Shown here piece by piece: positions 44,095 to 54,605 of a DNA stretch of 64,000 nucleotides. The number at the start of each line of letters is the position of its first letter. The stretch's first letter is position 1. The stretch is taken from NCBI GenBank assembly GCA_963580285.1, contig OY757010.1, forward strand, positions 222,289,234 through 222,353,233, in the 5' to 3' direction. Both the position numbers and the translations under genes were made by a program. The DNA is from Lucinisca nassula (taxonomy: Eukaryota > Mollusca > Bivalvia > Lucinida > Lucinidae). The notes beneath the pieces were generated by a model. The model did no database searches. It worked only from the letters and a program-made list of their open reading frames with translations, and had not been told where the DNA came from.

Positions 44095-44550
44095 AAAACC
44101 AAAGATCTACAGTCTTGCATATTTCATAGTAGAAATATCTGAATTTAAAGTATGTTATTATCAGCCTGGCATATTTCATAGCAAAAGTAGATGGATTTAA
44201 AAGATTATTAGCATATATGATCTTTAGCATATATGATACTTTTCTTTTGAGTTTGACCCGTTTTCAAATATCAAAGAGAATAGAGATCTATAGCAAGTGA
44301 CTTACTGATTCCACAAGAAAACTTGCAGTCATTTACTTGTCTGTTTTCTTTTTGTTTTCCACTTAAATTGTATTAATATGTGTTGTACTTTCTCTTATCA
44401 AATGTTTTAAAACTACAGAAAATTAATACAACTAGAAATCAAGATCTGCAGTTTGTTTTCTCTAACCAACCTATGAACTCTTAATAATAACCCTGTTTAT
44501 TTGCACAAAAACTGGATTCAAATATTCAAAGTATCTATTTCTCATGTGAG
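44095..44550. other. No recognisable feature
   Basis: AT-rich. GCATATTTCATAG.A occurs twice (near 44117 and 44169) and CATATATGAT twice (near 44212), which are small local repeats only. Confidence 0.4.
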
Positions 44551-44655
44551 ACACAAAGTTCTGGAATGGAAGATCTGGAGGTTTTTCTCCACCTCTGATT
44601 AACGATTGGCATGATATAGGTGAAATAGTGTTGAAAGGGCCATAAAACCAAAATA
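44551..44655 (+). mobile_element. 5'-truncated SINE
   Basis: AAAGTTCTGGAATGGAAGATC, TTAACGATTGGCATGATATAG and TTGAAAGGGCCATAAAACC match the 42432-42640 SINE. A stray tail of this kind is also at about 33758-33788. Confidence 0.65.
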
Positions 44656-44752
44656 TCCTTTGCTTAACAGCATTGTAACAGAACCATGCACAAACTTTCC
44701 AGCAAGTACACTATCTAATAGTATGGTTGTTTTGCTTAAAAATGTACCTTTT

Positions 44753-45162
44753 TAGCTCGCCTGGATGGTCCAGGAAGAGCTATTGCACTACCCCAGGCAT
44801 TGGCAATAGCGTCAGCGTTAGACTGCATCGGCATCCACTTTTATGTTAAAGTTAAAAACTCATATTTTCCAAACCATATGATGGTTTGGTATGATGATAG
44901 ATATAGCTCCAAAGTTTTATTGCATTAATTCCCACTCCACCCATACCCTCAAGGTCAATGTCATGAACTTTTTTATGGTGAAGTTTTTTAAATACTCATA
45001 TTTTCCAAACCATAGATATTTTTCATTTAGTAACACTTCGGCCCATGCCCATGACCTCAAGGTCAATGTCACAGACTTAGTTCATATTTGATACGATGAT
45101 ATAGGTCCATTGCCCCAAAGTAACTTTGCCAGGCGAGCTTTACAGTCTCTTGACAGCTCTTG
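44753..45162 (+). mobile_element. Small Helitron-like element, TAGCTCGCC type
   Basis: Starts TAGCTCGCCTGGATGGTCCAGG. Inside, CTCATATTTTCCAAACCAT and CCTCAAGGTCAATGTCA are repeated twice. It ends AGGCGAGCT..GACAGCT, CTTG before TT. The closing hairpin is GAGCT/AGCTC with a 13-nt loop. Confidence 0.6.
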
Positions 45163-45190
45163 TTTAAATGTAATGTTTTATGCATATATT

Positions 45191-45350
45191 AGAAGCCCAA
45201 GTGGTGTAGTAGTTAAGCTACTAACCTCAAACCAGGGGTCATGGGTTCAATCCTGGGCTTCTCCAGACTTTCAGATGAGTCTTTTAAGCCAAGGTCCTGT
45301 CTCTGTTTGACTTTAGCTGTAGGTGGGACCTTAAACTCAAATACACACAT
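45191..45350 (+). mobile_element. Short tRNA-derived SINE
   Basis: The 72-nt head has a perfect 7-bp acceptor stem (AGAAGCC/GGCTTCT), an A box-like AGTGGTGTAGTAGTTAAGC and B box GGTTCAATCC. The body TTTCAGATGAGTCTTTTAAGC and GGTCCTGTCTCTGTTTGAC ends GTGGGACCTTAAACTC with a CA-rich tail. TATGCATATATT and CATGCAGATATT on the two sides are a likely imperfect duplication. Its T arm pairs poorly, so a working tRNA is unlikely. Confidence 0.8.
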
Positions 45351-45474
45351 TCATGCAGATATTACCAATAGTGAATGAACTATTAATCGCTGTTCAGTAT
45401 TCAAAGCAGATTATGCCCCACTGCCTTTGCGAAATTCTTGGTGGTATTTGGTGTGACAGCTGTAGTCCTCTCTT

Positions 45475-45735
45475 TTTTGGAAAGGCCAGCCTCCGTATCT
45501 ACTAATCAGGAGATCTGGATTGATACTTGTGGGGTTGGCAACATGGGTTGATACCTGCCTAGTTGGCAATATTTCTACGGCCATTCTCTCCGTTCTGCTG
45601 TTTCATCAGATTCTGGCTAAAGAATGTGCACTGTACTGGTCCTCCTGCCCAGGAAAAGTGTTGAAAAACTGAATGGCTCGAAATAACCTAATTAGTGTTT
45701 TTACTGGGATGTTAAACTCCAAAGCAACCAAGAAA
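45475..45735 (+). mobile_element. 5'-truncated SINE
   Basis: CATTCTCTCCGTTCTGC, AAAGAATGTGCACTGTACTGG and tail TTACTGGGATGTTAAACTCC match the SINE body at 11345-11573. The upstream part (CAGGAGATCTGGATTGATAC) may be the remnant of its head. Confidence 0.65.
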
Positions 45736-45899
45736 GCACGGGTCTTACATAACAAGGTCCTGTCAGTCTTTGGCTGAATGTGGATTCTATCAACCCAAGG
45801 CTTTCCACAAAGAATTGATGTTAGCCCTTGTTCATAAATGACACTGTAAGTGCTCTTTAGCCTCACTAATTAGAGGACCACCAAGATAATATTTTATAA

Positions 45900-46720
45900 C
45901 TAGAAATGCGTCCATAGGACACGGATGCCCACGCCTGAAAATATGTCTGTTCATTTTCATCAATAGAAAGTTATTGACCGTGTTTAAGTTTTGGACCCTT
46001 TTTTCACGTTTGACCTCTAAGTATGACCTTGATCTTGTAGGTAAGGACCTTGGTTTTGTGTGAGGCAGATTGTCTCATGATGGCCAACATTTCTGCCAAA
46101 TAATTTCAAAATCCATCCAGAGATAAGAAAGTTATTGACCGACCATTTTTTTTTACCTTGGACCTCTAAGTATGACCTTGACCTTGGAGGTACGGATCTG
46201 GGTTTGCACGTGACACATCGTCTCATGATGGTTAATATTTCTTCAAAGTAATTTTAAAATCCATCCAGAAATAAGTAAGTTATTGACTGCGTTTAAGTTT
46301 CGGACCCTTTTTTTGGCCTTTGACCTCTAAGTATGACCTTTACCTTGGAGGTACCAACCTGGATTTTGCACATGACACATCGTCTCATGATGGTTAACAT
46401 TTCTACAAAGTAATTTCAAAATTCATACAGAAATAAGAAAGTTATTGACTGCGTTTAAGTTTCAGACCCTTTTTTTGACCTTTGACCTCTAAGTATGACC
46501 TTGACCTTGCAGGTACGGACCTGGGTTTTGCACGTGACACTTCGTCTCATGATGGTTAACATTTCTGCCGAGTAATTTTAAAATCCATCAAGAAATAAGG
46601 AAGTTATTGACTGCGTTTAAGTTTCGGATGCACGGACACACGGATGCACGGACGCACGGACGGACGGACAGGGGCAACGCTATATGCCCTTTCCACCATT
46701 CTTCGAATGGCGGGGGCATA
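45900..46720 (-). mobile_element. Helitron-like element, CTAG end
   Basis: Minus strand: TATGCCCCCGCCATTCGAAG / GAATGG..GGGCATA palindrome, a GTCCGTCCGTCCGTGCGTCC-type run, then about five ~155-bp units with CTTATTTCTGGATGG, TTTTGAAATTACTTTG, CATCATGAGACGATGTG and AGGTCAAGGTCATACTTAG. It ends in hairpin GTGTCC-TAT-GGACGC, ATTT, CTAG. The core is clearly related to the composite elements at 20677 and 23662. Confidence 0.75.
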
Positions 46721-46754
46721 ATAAAAGGCTCCAATAGCCAGCAGTCATCACAGC

Positions 46755-46935
46755 TATATATGGGGCAGTGCATGTTTGAGATTTACATGCTGAAAACAAG
46801 TTTGGTCATGTTTAAAGACCTTGGTTTAAAGACTCCTCCGAAATCCTGGAGAAGACCACAATCAAACCCATAATGCCTGGTTTGTGAGATGTCTAGCATA
46901 ACCACTAAACCATAGAGGCTTCTGCTATGGGGGTG
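46755..46935 (-). mobile_element. tRNA-derived SINE
   Basis: Minus strand: GCAGAAGCCTCTATGGTTTAG + TGGTTATGCTAGACATC (A box region), GGGTTTGATTGTGG (worn B box), then TCTCCAGGATTTCGGAGGAG and TCTTTAAACC. It matches the family at 45191 and 49203. Confidence 0.6.
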
Positions 46936-47044
46936 TAATCAGTTACCACCACTGGAGTACACAATTATCAACATTTCTGGTGAGTATATCGTCATTACTC
47001 CTTATTCAGAGCTATGGTCAAAACATTTATTATATTTCTAAAAA

Positions 47045-48115
47045 CAAGATGTTTGTGAAACACGAACATGTCCCCGGGCATGGTCATTTTTTATTCAAAG
47101 TATTTCACAGTTCAAGATTTTTGTTTGTGTGGGAAGCCCTTGACACAAGAAACTTACATGCCAAATATGAAAGCTCTATCTTAAACGGTTCAAAAATTAT
47201 GAACAACAATATTTTTTCTTTAAAGTAGGTCAAGGTCACAGGTCTAAAACATTTGCATGAATGTAAAGCTATTGTCACAAGGAACCTACATGCCAAATAT
47301 TAAGGCTCTATCTTAAACGGTTCAAAAGTTATGAACAATTTTATATTTTAAATAGGTCAAAGGTCAAGGTCATGGTCCAAACATTTTGCATGTATGAAAA
47401 GCTCTAATCACAGGGAACCTACATACCAAATATGAAAGCTCTATCCCAAACGGTTCAAAAGTTATGACCAAAAATGTATATTTTTTTAAGTAGGTCAAAG
47501 GTCAAGGTCACAGGTAAAATTTTTTGCATGAATGTAAAGCGTTTGTCACAAGGAACCTACATGCTAAATATGAAGGCTGTATCTCAAACGGTTTAAAAGT
47601 TATGACCAATGTTAAATTTTTCTTTTATGTAGGTCAAAAGTCAAGGTCACAGGTCAAAATTTTTTGTGTGAATGCAGAGCACCTGTCACAAGGAACCTAC
47701 ACGCAAAATATGAAGGTTCTATCTCAAACCATTCAAAAGTTATGACCAAAATGTTATTTTTTATTTTAAGTAGGTCAAGGTCATAGGTCAAAATTTTTGA
47801 CATTAATGTAAAGCTTTTGTCACAAGGAACATACATGCTAAATATGAAGGCTGTATCTTAAACGGTTCAAAAGTTATGACCAATGTTATTTTTTTCTTTT
47901 AAGTAGGTCAAGGTCACCGGTCAAATTTTTTTGCATGAATGTGAAGGTCTTGTCACAAGGAACCTTCAGACCAAATATGAAAGCTCTATCTCAAACGGTT
48001 CAAAAGTTATGGCCAACGTTAAAATTGTCTACGTACAAACCAACAAACAAACAAACAAACAAACAAACAGACAGGGCAAAACCAATATGTCCCTGCTATT
48101 GCTACCGGGGACATA
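47045..48115 (-). mobile_element. Helitron-like element with AGGTCA-rich core
   Basis: Minus strand: TATGTCCCCGGTAGCAATAGCAGGGACATA palindrome (TATGTCCCCGGTAGC / GCAGGGACATA), a TTTGTTTGTTTG run instead of GTCC repeats, then eight ~125-bp units (TTGAACCGTTTGAGATAGAG, TTCATATTTGGCATGTAGG, GACCTTGACCTTTGACCT). It ends in hairpin TGTT-C-GTG-TTT-CAC-A-AACA, T, CTTG before TT. It joins a TATGTCCC-type 5' end to a CTTG 3' end. Confidence 0.7.
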
Positions 48116-48812
48116 AAAATACTGTTTACTACTACCAGTTCCAACACAAAGATTCAGAATCCCTTATCACCATATTAGTGTTTTCCAATTCCATTTTGCC
48201 ATTCTTTGAAATAAGGCTATCTGTTAGGGCCAGCATTTGCTGTGAGAGAAAGAAATGTAATGTAAAACTGGGCCCAGTTGTTCAAACTAACGATGTGTTT
48301 AGTTTCAAAACTAATGATGTCGTTAGTTAACAAATTACTAAAACTTCCATCATTTAATTTGGCAAATAAACTATTGTTATACTGCAAAGAAATTTCCAGG
48401 CTTTTAATTGGACAGCGCATGGGCAATTATTTTCCATATACCCCAGGAGCAAAAATATATACCCCTCTCGCGCTTGACTTCGCCGAATTGCGATGTCCGC
48501 TATCTTGGATTTATTGCAGTTGATAAAAAATATAAGCAGAATAATTTGATGCAGCACAATAAAATAGAAACTTTTGATTGATTTTCATTCATTTGCTACT
48601 TTATTACATTGTTTTCCATTATAAAACTCTCCATCTAACATGACGTAAACCTTTTCCCACAGAGCGCCATAATCAACGTAGTGCGTACAGAAGGGCACGT
48701 TTGATGATGTCACATGTAAACATCTTCCCACGACGTGGGTTACAAAAGAAAACATTGGAAGATGAACAAAATGTCATGAAAAAGCTTTGCAGTATTACAA
48801 ATTCATTATTTA
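48116..48812. other. Unassigned sequence
   Basis: No exon recognised. ACTAACGATGTGTTTAGTTTC and AACTAATGATGTCGTTAGTT near 48285-48340 form a loose inverted or tandem repeat. The longer open frames here overlap on opposite strands and carry no recognisable domain. Confidence 0.4.
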
Positions 48813-48934
48813 ATTCTTGACAGGTAACATGGGATCACAATTCTCACCTGAAAGCGATATTTGACCTCGCCTAATGGCTCGGGCAAATATCAATCGCGGG
48901 TGGGCAATGTGATTCCATGTTCCCAGTCAAGAAT
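48813..48934. repeat. Imperfect 122-bp palindrome
   Basis: ATTCTTGACAGGTAACATGG pairs with CCATGTTCCCAGTCAAGAAT, and GCGATATTTGACCTCG with CGGGCAAATATCAATCGC; about 85% paired arms of ~50 bp. Probably a foldback MITE. CTCGGGCAAATA is also found in the palindrome at 54606-54736. Confidence 0.7.
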
Positions 48935-48944
48935 CAAAAAACTA

Positions 48945-49022
48945 ATAATATTTTTGCTGAAAATTTGAGCAGCTTTTGCATGCAAAAGCTGCTCACATTT
49001 TTTTCAGCAAAAATACCAAAAT
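48945..49022. repeat. Palindrome centred on TGCA
   Basis: TGAGCAGCTTTTGCA and TGCAAAAGCTGCTCA are exact complements, extended outward by ATTTTTGCTGAAAA / TTTTCAGCAAAAAT with small gaps. It lies 10 bp right of another palindrome. Confidence 0.75.
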
Positions 49023-49202
49023 TTTACATATAGCACTTGCTGGAACAGTTAACAATATGACATCTAACGAGCTCGTTAAGCTAATGAGGCTTTGAACACT
49101 GGCCCCTGGACTTGTAAGCATGATCACATCATGTAATGTAGCCTAAAAATATTATCACTATGACAATGATGTGCCCCAAAGTATGAGAATGTTACACGTT
49201 AC

Positions 49203-49325
49203 AGAAGCCTGCATGGTGTAGTGGTTATACTACTGGCATCTTAAAACCAGGAATCGGGAGTTCGGTTCACTTTCATATATGATCTTAGTTGTTTGTGGGA
49301 CATTAACCTCAAACACAACACACTT
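49203..49325 (+). mobile_element. Short tRNA-derived SINE, damaged
   Basis: AGAAGCCTGCATGGTGTAGTGGTTATACTACTGGC resembles the head at 45191 (strings AGAAGCCTGCATGG, TGTAGTGGTTATAC). The B box is reduced to AGTTCGGTTC. It ends GTGGGACATTAACCTCAAAC and CACAACACAC. Confidence 0.7.
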
Positions 49326-49455
49326 CTTACACATCATGTGATATTTTGATCTGGAAACATCCACTTCACATGATGCAATGTTGCAGAAATAGTGACTGTA
49401 GTAATAATATGTAAGTATATGTGATTGGTGGACTGTGATCCTTCTGCTTATTATT

Positions 49456-49660
49456 TTAACCCATTGCATGCGGGAAACCCCCTTAAGGGGTACCTTGGCA
49501 AACAGTACAGGTCCAGATCATATGCCGCATAACACCAACAGATTTTTCTGTCAAAACTAGAATAAAAACGAAAAAATAGGCCTGATACCCCTAATATGAC
49601 AAATGGACTTGTTCAGCAGCATATAGCAATGGAAGAGTCCACCAGCATATGAAGGGTTAA
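49456..49660 (-). mobile_element. TTAA MITE, family C, inverted
   Basis: TTAACCCATTGCATGCGGG to CCAGCATATGAAGGGTTAA. Internal GGCAAACAGTACAGGTCCAG has lost its partner arm, so the core hairpin is broken. Confidence 0.8.
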
Positions 49661-49749
49661 ATGTTTCTTTTATTTGATGATTGTAACATAGTTAATATTT
49701 TCCTATACATAGGAAATATCACAATGTGAAAATACACATACATTTTTTT

Positions 49750-49860
49750 TGTTGTTTTATGGCTTCAAGATTATTTTATTTCACTTATTCCGAGTCAATC
49801 CTCAATCTGAGGTTATTGAAAACCAGAGTACCGAGAGAAAAAAACAAATACATGTACATG
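49750..49860 (-). mobile_element. Eroded SINE fragment
   Basis: Minus strand TTTTCAATAACCTCAGATTG, GATTGACTCGGAATAAGTG and TTGAAGCCATAAAAC are degraded forms of the 42432-42640 SINE 3' part. Confidence 0.5.
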
Positions 49861-50180
49861 ACTTAGCCCACTACCAATGTGATTCATGCATAATTACATG
49901 GTATAGACAGTCACTTCTATTGGTATTCCTATCTGAATAGTCCTTCAGAAAATGCTACAAGAATATTGTTTTCTTTATCATTTTAGAAAAATGAACATCA
50001 TGAGAAGACCTATATTTGCAGTTTGTGAATAACAAGAGGACCATAGTGGTGCTGGGTTGCTCACCTGATCCTTATTGTAGAAATAAAACAGTTGGTAATG
50101 TAAGGTGGATTGGATGGTTTGAGCAATTTTGGTTTTGACAGTGACCCAAGAAACATTTCTGTGAAATTATTTTGTATATT

Positions 50181-50430
50181 TATACCCCTGCAAACAAGTT
50201 TTAAGGGGGTATATAGGAGTCAGCTTGTCGTCTGTCGTCGTCGTCGGTCCGTTACAAAAAACTTTAACATTGCTCATAACTTCCTTATTCTTTGACCGAT
50301 TTCTTTAATATTCACACACCACACACCTTGCCACTAGTACTTAAGATTGATATACACAAACCTGACCTTGACCTTTACGTTGACCTTCCTCAAGGTCGAA
50401 TACTTGTAAAAATTTGTCTGACAACGCATG

Positions 50431-50469
<39 letters not shown>

Positions 50470-50500
50470 ATAATTGGCGCCCGTTAGGCGGCAGCTCTAG
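50181..50500 (+). mobile_element. Helitron-like element, CTAG end, with poly-G
   Basis: Palindrome TATACCCCTGCAAACAAG / TTTTAAGGGGGTATA, then GTCGTCTGTCGTCGTCGTCG. A short core has TGACCTTGACCTTTACGTTG + ACCTTCCTC and G37 at 50432-50468. It ends in hairpin CGCC-CGTTA-GGCG, GCAGCT, CTAG before TT. It interrupts the minus-strand element around it. Confidence 0.7.
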
Positions 50501-50544
50501 TTAGGAATAGAAGTCAATTTAAGGATTGTATATTTTTTAGTTCT

Positions 50545-52295
50545 GGTGACTGAGTGGCAGACTTGTCACAAGAAACCTACATGCCAAATATAAAGGCTCT
50601 ATCTCAAATGGTTCAAAATTTAGGATAAAGTAGGTCAAGGTCACAGGTCAAACTAATTGTATGGGTAGGAAGCCCTCGTCACAAAGAACTTAGATGCAAC
50701 ATATGAAGGCTCTATCTAAAATGGTTCAAAGTTATTATAAAGTAGGTCGAAGTTCAAGGTCAAGGTCACAGGTAAAAATATTTTTGTATCGGTGGGAAGC
50801 CCTTGTCAACAGAAACCTACATCCCAAATATGAAGGCTCTATCTCAAATAGTTCAAAAGTTATGGCAAAGTAGGTCAAAAGGACACAGGTCATTTTTTGG
50901 TATGGGTGGGAGGCCATTGTCAGAAGGAACATACATGACAAATATGAAGGCCCTATCTCAAATAGTTCAAAAGTTATCATAAAGTAGGTCACAGGTCAAG
51001 CAAGGTTACAGGTCAAAATGTGTGCATGGGTGGGAAGCCCTTGTCACAAGGAACATACATGCAAAATATGAAGGTTCTATCTCAAATGGTTCAAAAGTTA
51101 TGATAAAGTAGGTCACAGGTCCAGGTCAATTTTTTTGTATGAGTGGGAAGCCCTTGTCACAAGGAACCTACATCCCAAATATGAAGGATCTAACTTAAAT
51201 GGTTGAACAGTAATGACAAAGTAGGTCAAAAGTCCAGGACACAGGTCAGAAAGTTTTGTATGAGTGAGAAACCCTTGTCACAAGGAACATACATGCAAAA
51301 TACGAAGGCTCTATCTCAAATGGTTCAAAAGTTATGATAAAGTAGGTCTCAGGTCAAGGTACCAGGTCAAATTTTTTGTATGGGTGGGAAGCCCTTGTCA
51401 CAAGGAATATACATGCAAAATATGAAGGCTCTATCACAAATGGTTCAAAAGTTATGTTAAGTAGGTCAAGGTCAAGGTCACAGGTGAATTTTTTGTATGA
51501 GTGGGAAGCCCTTGTCACAAGGAACCTACATCCCAAATATGAATGCTCTATCTCAAATGGTTGAACAGTTATGACAAAGTAGGTCTAAGGTCCAGGGCAC
51601 AGGTCAAAAAGTTTTGTACGAGTGGGAACATACATGCAAAATACGAAGGCTCTATCTCAAATGGTTCAAAAGTTATGATAAAGTAGGTCTCAGGTCAAGG
51701 CACCAGGTCAAATTTTTTGTATGGGTGGGAAGCCCTTGTCACAAGGAACATACATGCAAAATATGAAAGCTGTATCTCAAATGTTTCAAAAGTTATGATA
51801 AAGTGGGTCAAGGTCACCGGTCATTTATTTTGTATGAGCGGGAAGCCCTTTTCACAAGGAACCTACATTCCAAATATGAAGGCTCTATCTCAAATGGTTG
51901 AACAGTTATGACAAAGTAGGTCAAGGTCACAGGTCAAAATTTTTGTATGTGTGGGAAGTCCTTGTCACAAGGAACATATCAAATATGAAAGCTTTATCTC
52001 AAACGATTCAAAAGGTATGATAAAGTAGGTCACATGTCAAGGTCAAAGGTAATATTTTTGTATGAATAGGAAGCCCTTGTCACAAGGAACCTACTTGCCA
52101 GATATGAAAGCTCTATCTCAAATGCTTCAAAAGTTATGACAAAGTTGGTCAAAGGTCAAGGTCAACTCATAGGTCAATTTTTTTGTATGGGTGGGAAGAC
52201 CTTGACACAAGGAACATACATTCCAAATAGGAAGGCTTTATCTAAAACAGTTCAACAGTTATTTCAAATTGACCTGATGATCTATTTTTTGTATC
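50545..52295 (-). repeat. Tandem core, ~115-bp unit, about 15 copies
   Basis: Units share TGGGTGGGAAGCCCTTGTC, ACAAGGAACCTACATGC, AAATATGAAGGCTCTATCTC, AAATGGTTCAAAAGTTATG and AAGTAGGTCAAGGTCACAGG. The same unit, more diverged, makes the core of 47045-48115. Confidence 0.8.
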
Positions 52296-52835
52296 GACAT
52301 GACCCATATTCGAATTTGAACGAGATATTGTCTAGACGATCATTCTAAGCAAGATTTATGATAACTGGACCAAAACTGTGGCCTCTAGTGTCCACAAGGT
52401 ATTTCTATTATTTGACCTACTGACATACTTTTTGATCCGACATGACCCATATTCAAACTTGAGTGAGATATCGTCAAGATGATCATTCTGAGCAAGATTG
52501 ATGATTATCAGATCAAAACTGTGGCCTCTAGTGTGTCCACAAGGTTTTTCTATGATTTGACCTACTGACTGAGATATTGTCAAGATGATCATTGTGAGGA
52601 AGTTTGATGACGATCGGAACCAAACTGTGGCCTCTAGTATATTCACAAGGTTTTTCAATGATTTGACCTACTGGCCTACTTTTTGAGCAGACATGACCCA
52701 TATTTGAACTTGAACGAGATATTGTCAAGATGATCATTCTGAGCAAGTTTGATGAAGATCGGACCAAAACTGTGGCTTCTAGTGTGTTCACAAGGTTTTT
52801 GTATGATTTGACCTACTGACCTACTTTTTAACGAA
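52296..52835 (-). repeat. Tandem core, ~150-bp unit, four copies
   Basis: Units share TTTGACCTACTGACCTACTT, GACATGACCCATATT, GAGATATTGTCAAGATGATC and ACTGTGGCCTCTAGTGTGT. It adjoins the ~115-bp array and is taken as part of the same element. Confidence 0.75.
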
Positions 52836-53100
52836 GTTTGAGCCGTCTCCAAAACGTGGTTATAAGAAGCATTCACAACCTATGTTCGGAACAAAAATCA
52901 GAAAAATATCAAAAATTTTCGTCGGAAAAGTAGCTTTTTTGGAGAAATGAAAGAATGCACTAAGTCACATTGGTGTTTACACAACATTTTCTATATAAAA
53001 AAAAATTCAATACATTTGCTAATCTGTGTCCCCAAGCAGGCTTCGTTGTGTATCACCTTAAAGACAGAGGCCTTAATACATGTTTGTTTATCATGTTTGA

Positions 53101-53329
53101 TTAACCCATTTTATACTAGAGGTCTTTCCATTGCTATATGCTGGACATGTCCATTTATCATATAAGGGATGTCAGGCCTTTTTTTTCACTTTTATTCTAT
53201 TTTTGACGGATAATTCTGTTAGCAAATAGTGCAGGCCCTGCTCAGACGCCGCACTCTGCGGCGTCGGATCTGGGCCTGCACTGTTTGCCAAGGTACCCCT
53301 TTAAGGGTTTTCCACATGCAATGGGTTAA
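53101..53329 (+). mobile_element. TTAA MITE, family C
   Basis: TTAACCCATTTTATACTAG to CCACATGCAATGGGTTAA. The core hairpin is strong here: GTGCAGGCCCTGCTCAGACG-CCGCACTCTGCGG and complement, with TTAGCAAATAG and CTGTTTGCCAAGGTA outside. Confidence 0.85.
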
Positions 53330-53499
53330 GGTTAACACAATGGGTAATACAGCTGATGTGAACATTTCTTCCCTCTGTCTCTACTATCATTGAAGAGATT
53401 CTTCATGTTATCATTCTGCACCATAAATCCATGTGCCAACAAAAACTGTGGTAGTGGCCAAATCCGAATGATTCAGTATAAGAAGAAAGATAGTAAAAA

Positions 53500-53740
53500 A
53501 AGAAAAATATACCATTAAAATCCAAAAAATTGTGACACCTTGAGGCCTTGCTGTAATGCTCCTAAAATTTTAACAAATTTATTTCATGATCCAGCAAGGA
53601 GTACAAAAGATACAGACGGAATGGCAAACAGTGTAGACCCTGATCAGACTGCTCCTTCAGGAGCAGTCTGATCTGGGTCTGTACTGTTTGCTTAGGCCTG
53701 TCTGTCCCAATACCTAGGATCATTACAGTAGTAAGACAAA
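53500..53740 (+). mobile_element. MITE-like repeat, family D
   Basis: TGTGACACCTTGAGGCCTTGC, GATCCAGCAAGGAGTAC, GGCAAACAGTGTAGACCCTG and a hairpin centred on CTCCTTCAGGAG with 28-bp arms, ending CTGTCCCAATACCTAGG. Third copy in the window. Confidence 0.7.
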
Positions 53741-54102
53741 TTTTTCTTGTTTTTATCCTGGGATATAAAACTACCAACAGAACAGTAAGTATTTCTTCAA
53801 TATATTATATTGCACCGATTGAAACAAACAAAATAAAACATGTAAGCTGTAAACACAGATCATAAGCATGGAGATTGTCTTAATCAGAACAAAACCATCC
53901 TTTAACATACGGTGAACAAGGCTATGATAATCTGTTCGTGTGCACAAAATAAGGAAATCCTGGATTTTATCGTGGGATAGAAATTCTTATCCAGCATAGG
54001 ATATCCTACCAAGGGGTTGGATAAAAATCATAAAATTATCATGTATGATGTTCAATGATTCTACAGGACGTCACTTGGCACGTATCAGCAGTCCAAGTAA
54101 CT
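53741..54102. other. No recognisable feature
   Basis: AT-rich sequence. GGATAGAAATTCTTATCCAGC and GGATATCC near 53975-54005 form only a weak inverted repeat. Confidence 0.35.
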
Positions 54103-54406
54103 TTTGTTTGCTTGAATTGGGGTTTAACGTCCCCATCAACACGTCTATTTAGGTTATTTTGGAGACGTTGCTTCCAATTTTGTGGGACTTTTACCAAATA
54201 TTGAAGTGAAATGACATCTCAAGCCCTGCCACCCAACAAAACCAGAAGGCTTATATGCATTGGACGATCTGACTCACACCGCTTTGCCTGGGCATGCTTA
54301 GTCCTTCTAAGAGGTTTACCAGTACTCGTGTGTGGTCAGATTTAGCTCTGCGTGGAAGCATCATGCAGCCCAATCTATTTCTCCAAGCCCCGAAGGGCGG
54401 TGGTGC
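54103..54406 (-). mobile_element. SINE-like retroposon D with 10-bp TSD
   Basis: CCAAGTAACT flanks it (54093-54102, 54407-54416). Minus strand: GGGGCTTGGAGAAATAGATTG, CACACGAGTACTGGTAAACC, and tail GATGGGGACGTTAAACCCC with CAAACAAAA. Confidence 0.85.
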
Positions 54407-54605
54407 CCAAGTAACTACTCAGGAATATAATGTATACAAGAAAAAGTATGTAACATCAGTGTTACGGGTAGTATGAAAAATCTGTCCATCAGAATAACAG
54501 TCTATTATTAATTGACTATCCTGTATTGTTCGGAGGTCATCCGTAATAACACTGAGGTTAAAAAACAATAATCATGTTTTAATGGTGTCAAGTAATAAAA
54601 TTGTC

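Larger units (their letters stand above)
50033..52835 (-). mobile_element. Large 5'-truncated Helitron-like element
   Basis: The left edge is a 3' end on the minus strand: CAAGAGGACCATAGTGGTGC and GCTCACCTGATCC (compare 55943). Two tandem cores follow (50545-52295, 52296-52835). A separate element is inserted at 50181-50500. No TAGCTCACC palindrome was found on the right, where the sequence runs into a half P2 repeat (52838-52970). Confidence 0.6.

Noticed and set aside
45191..45262. tRNA gene with perfect acceptor stem
   Set aside because: The T arm pairs poorly, and the sequence is the head of a short SINE with relatives at 1575, 46755 and 49203.
48278..48557. Overlapping 67-131 residue frames on both strands
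   Set aside because: Mutually exclusive frames without domains or codon bias in AT-rich DNA.
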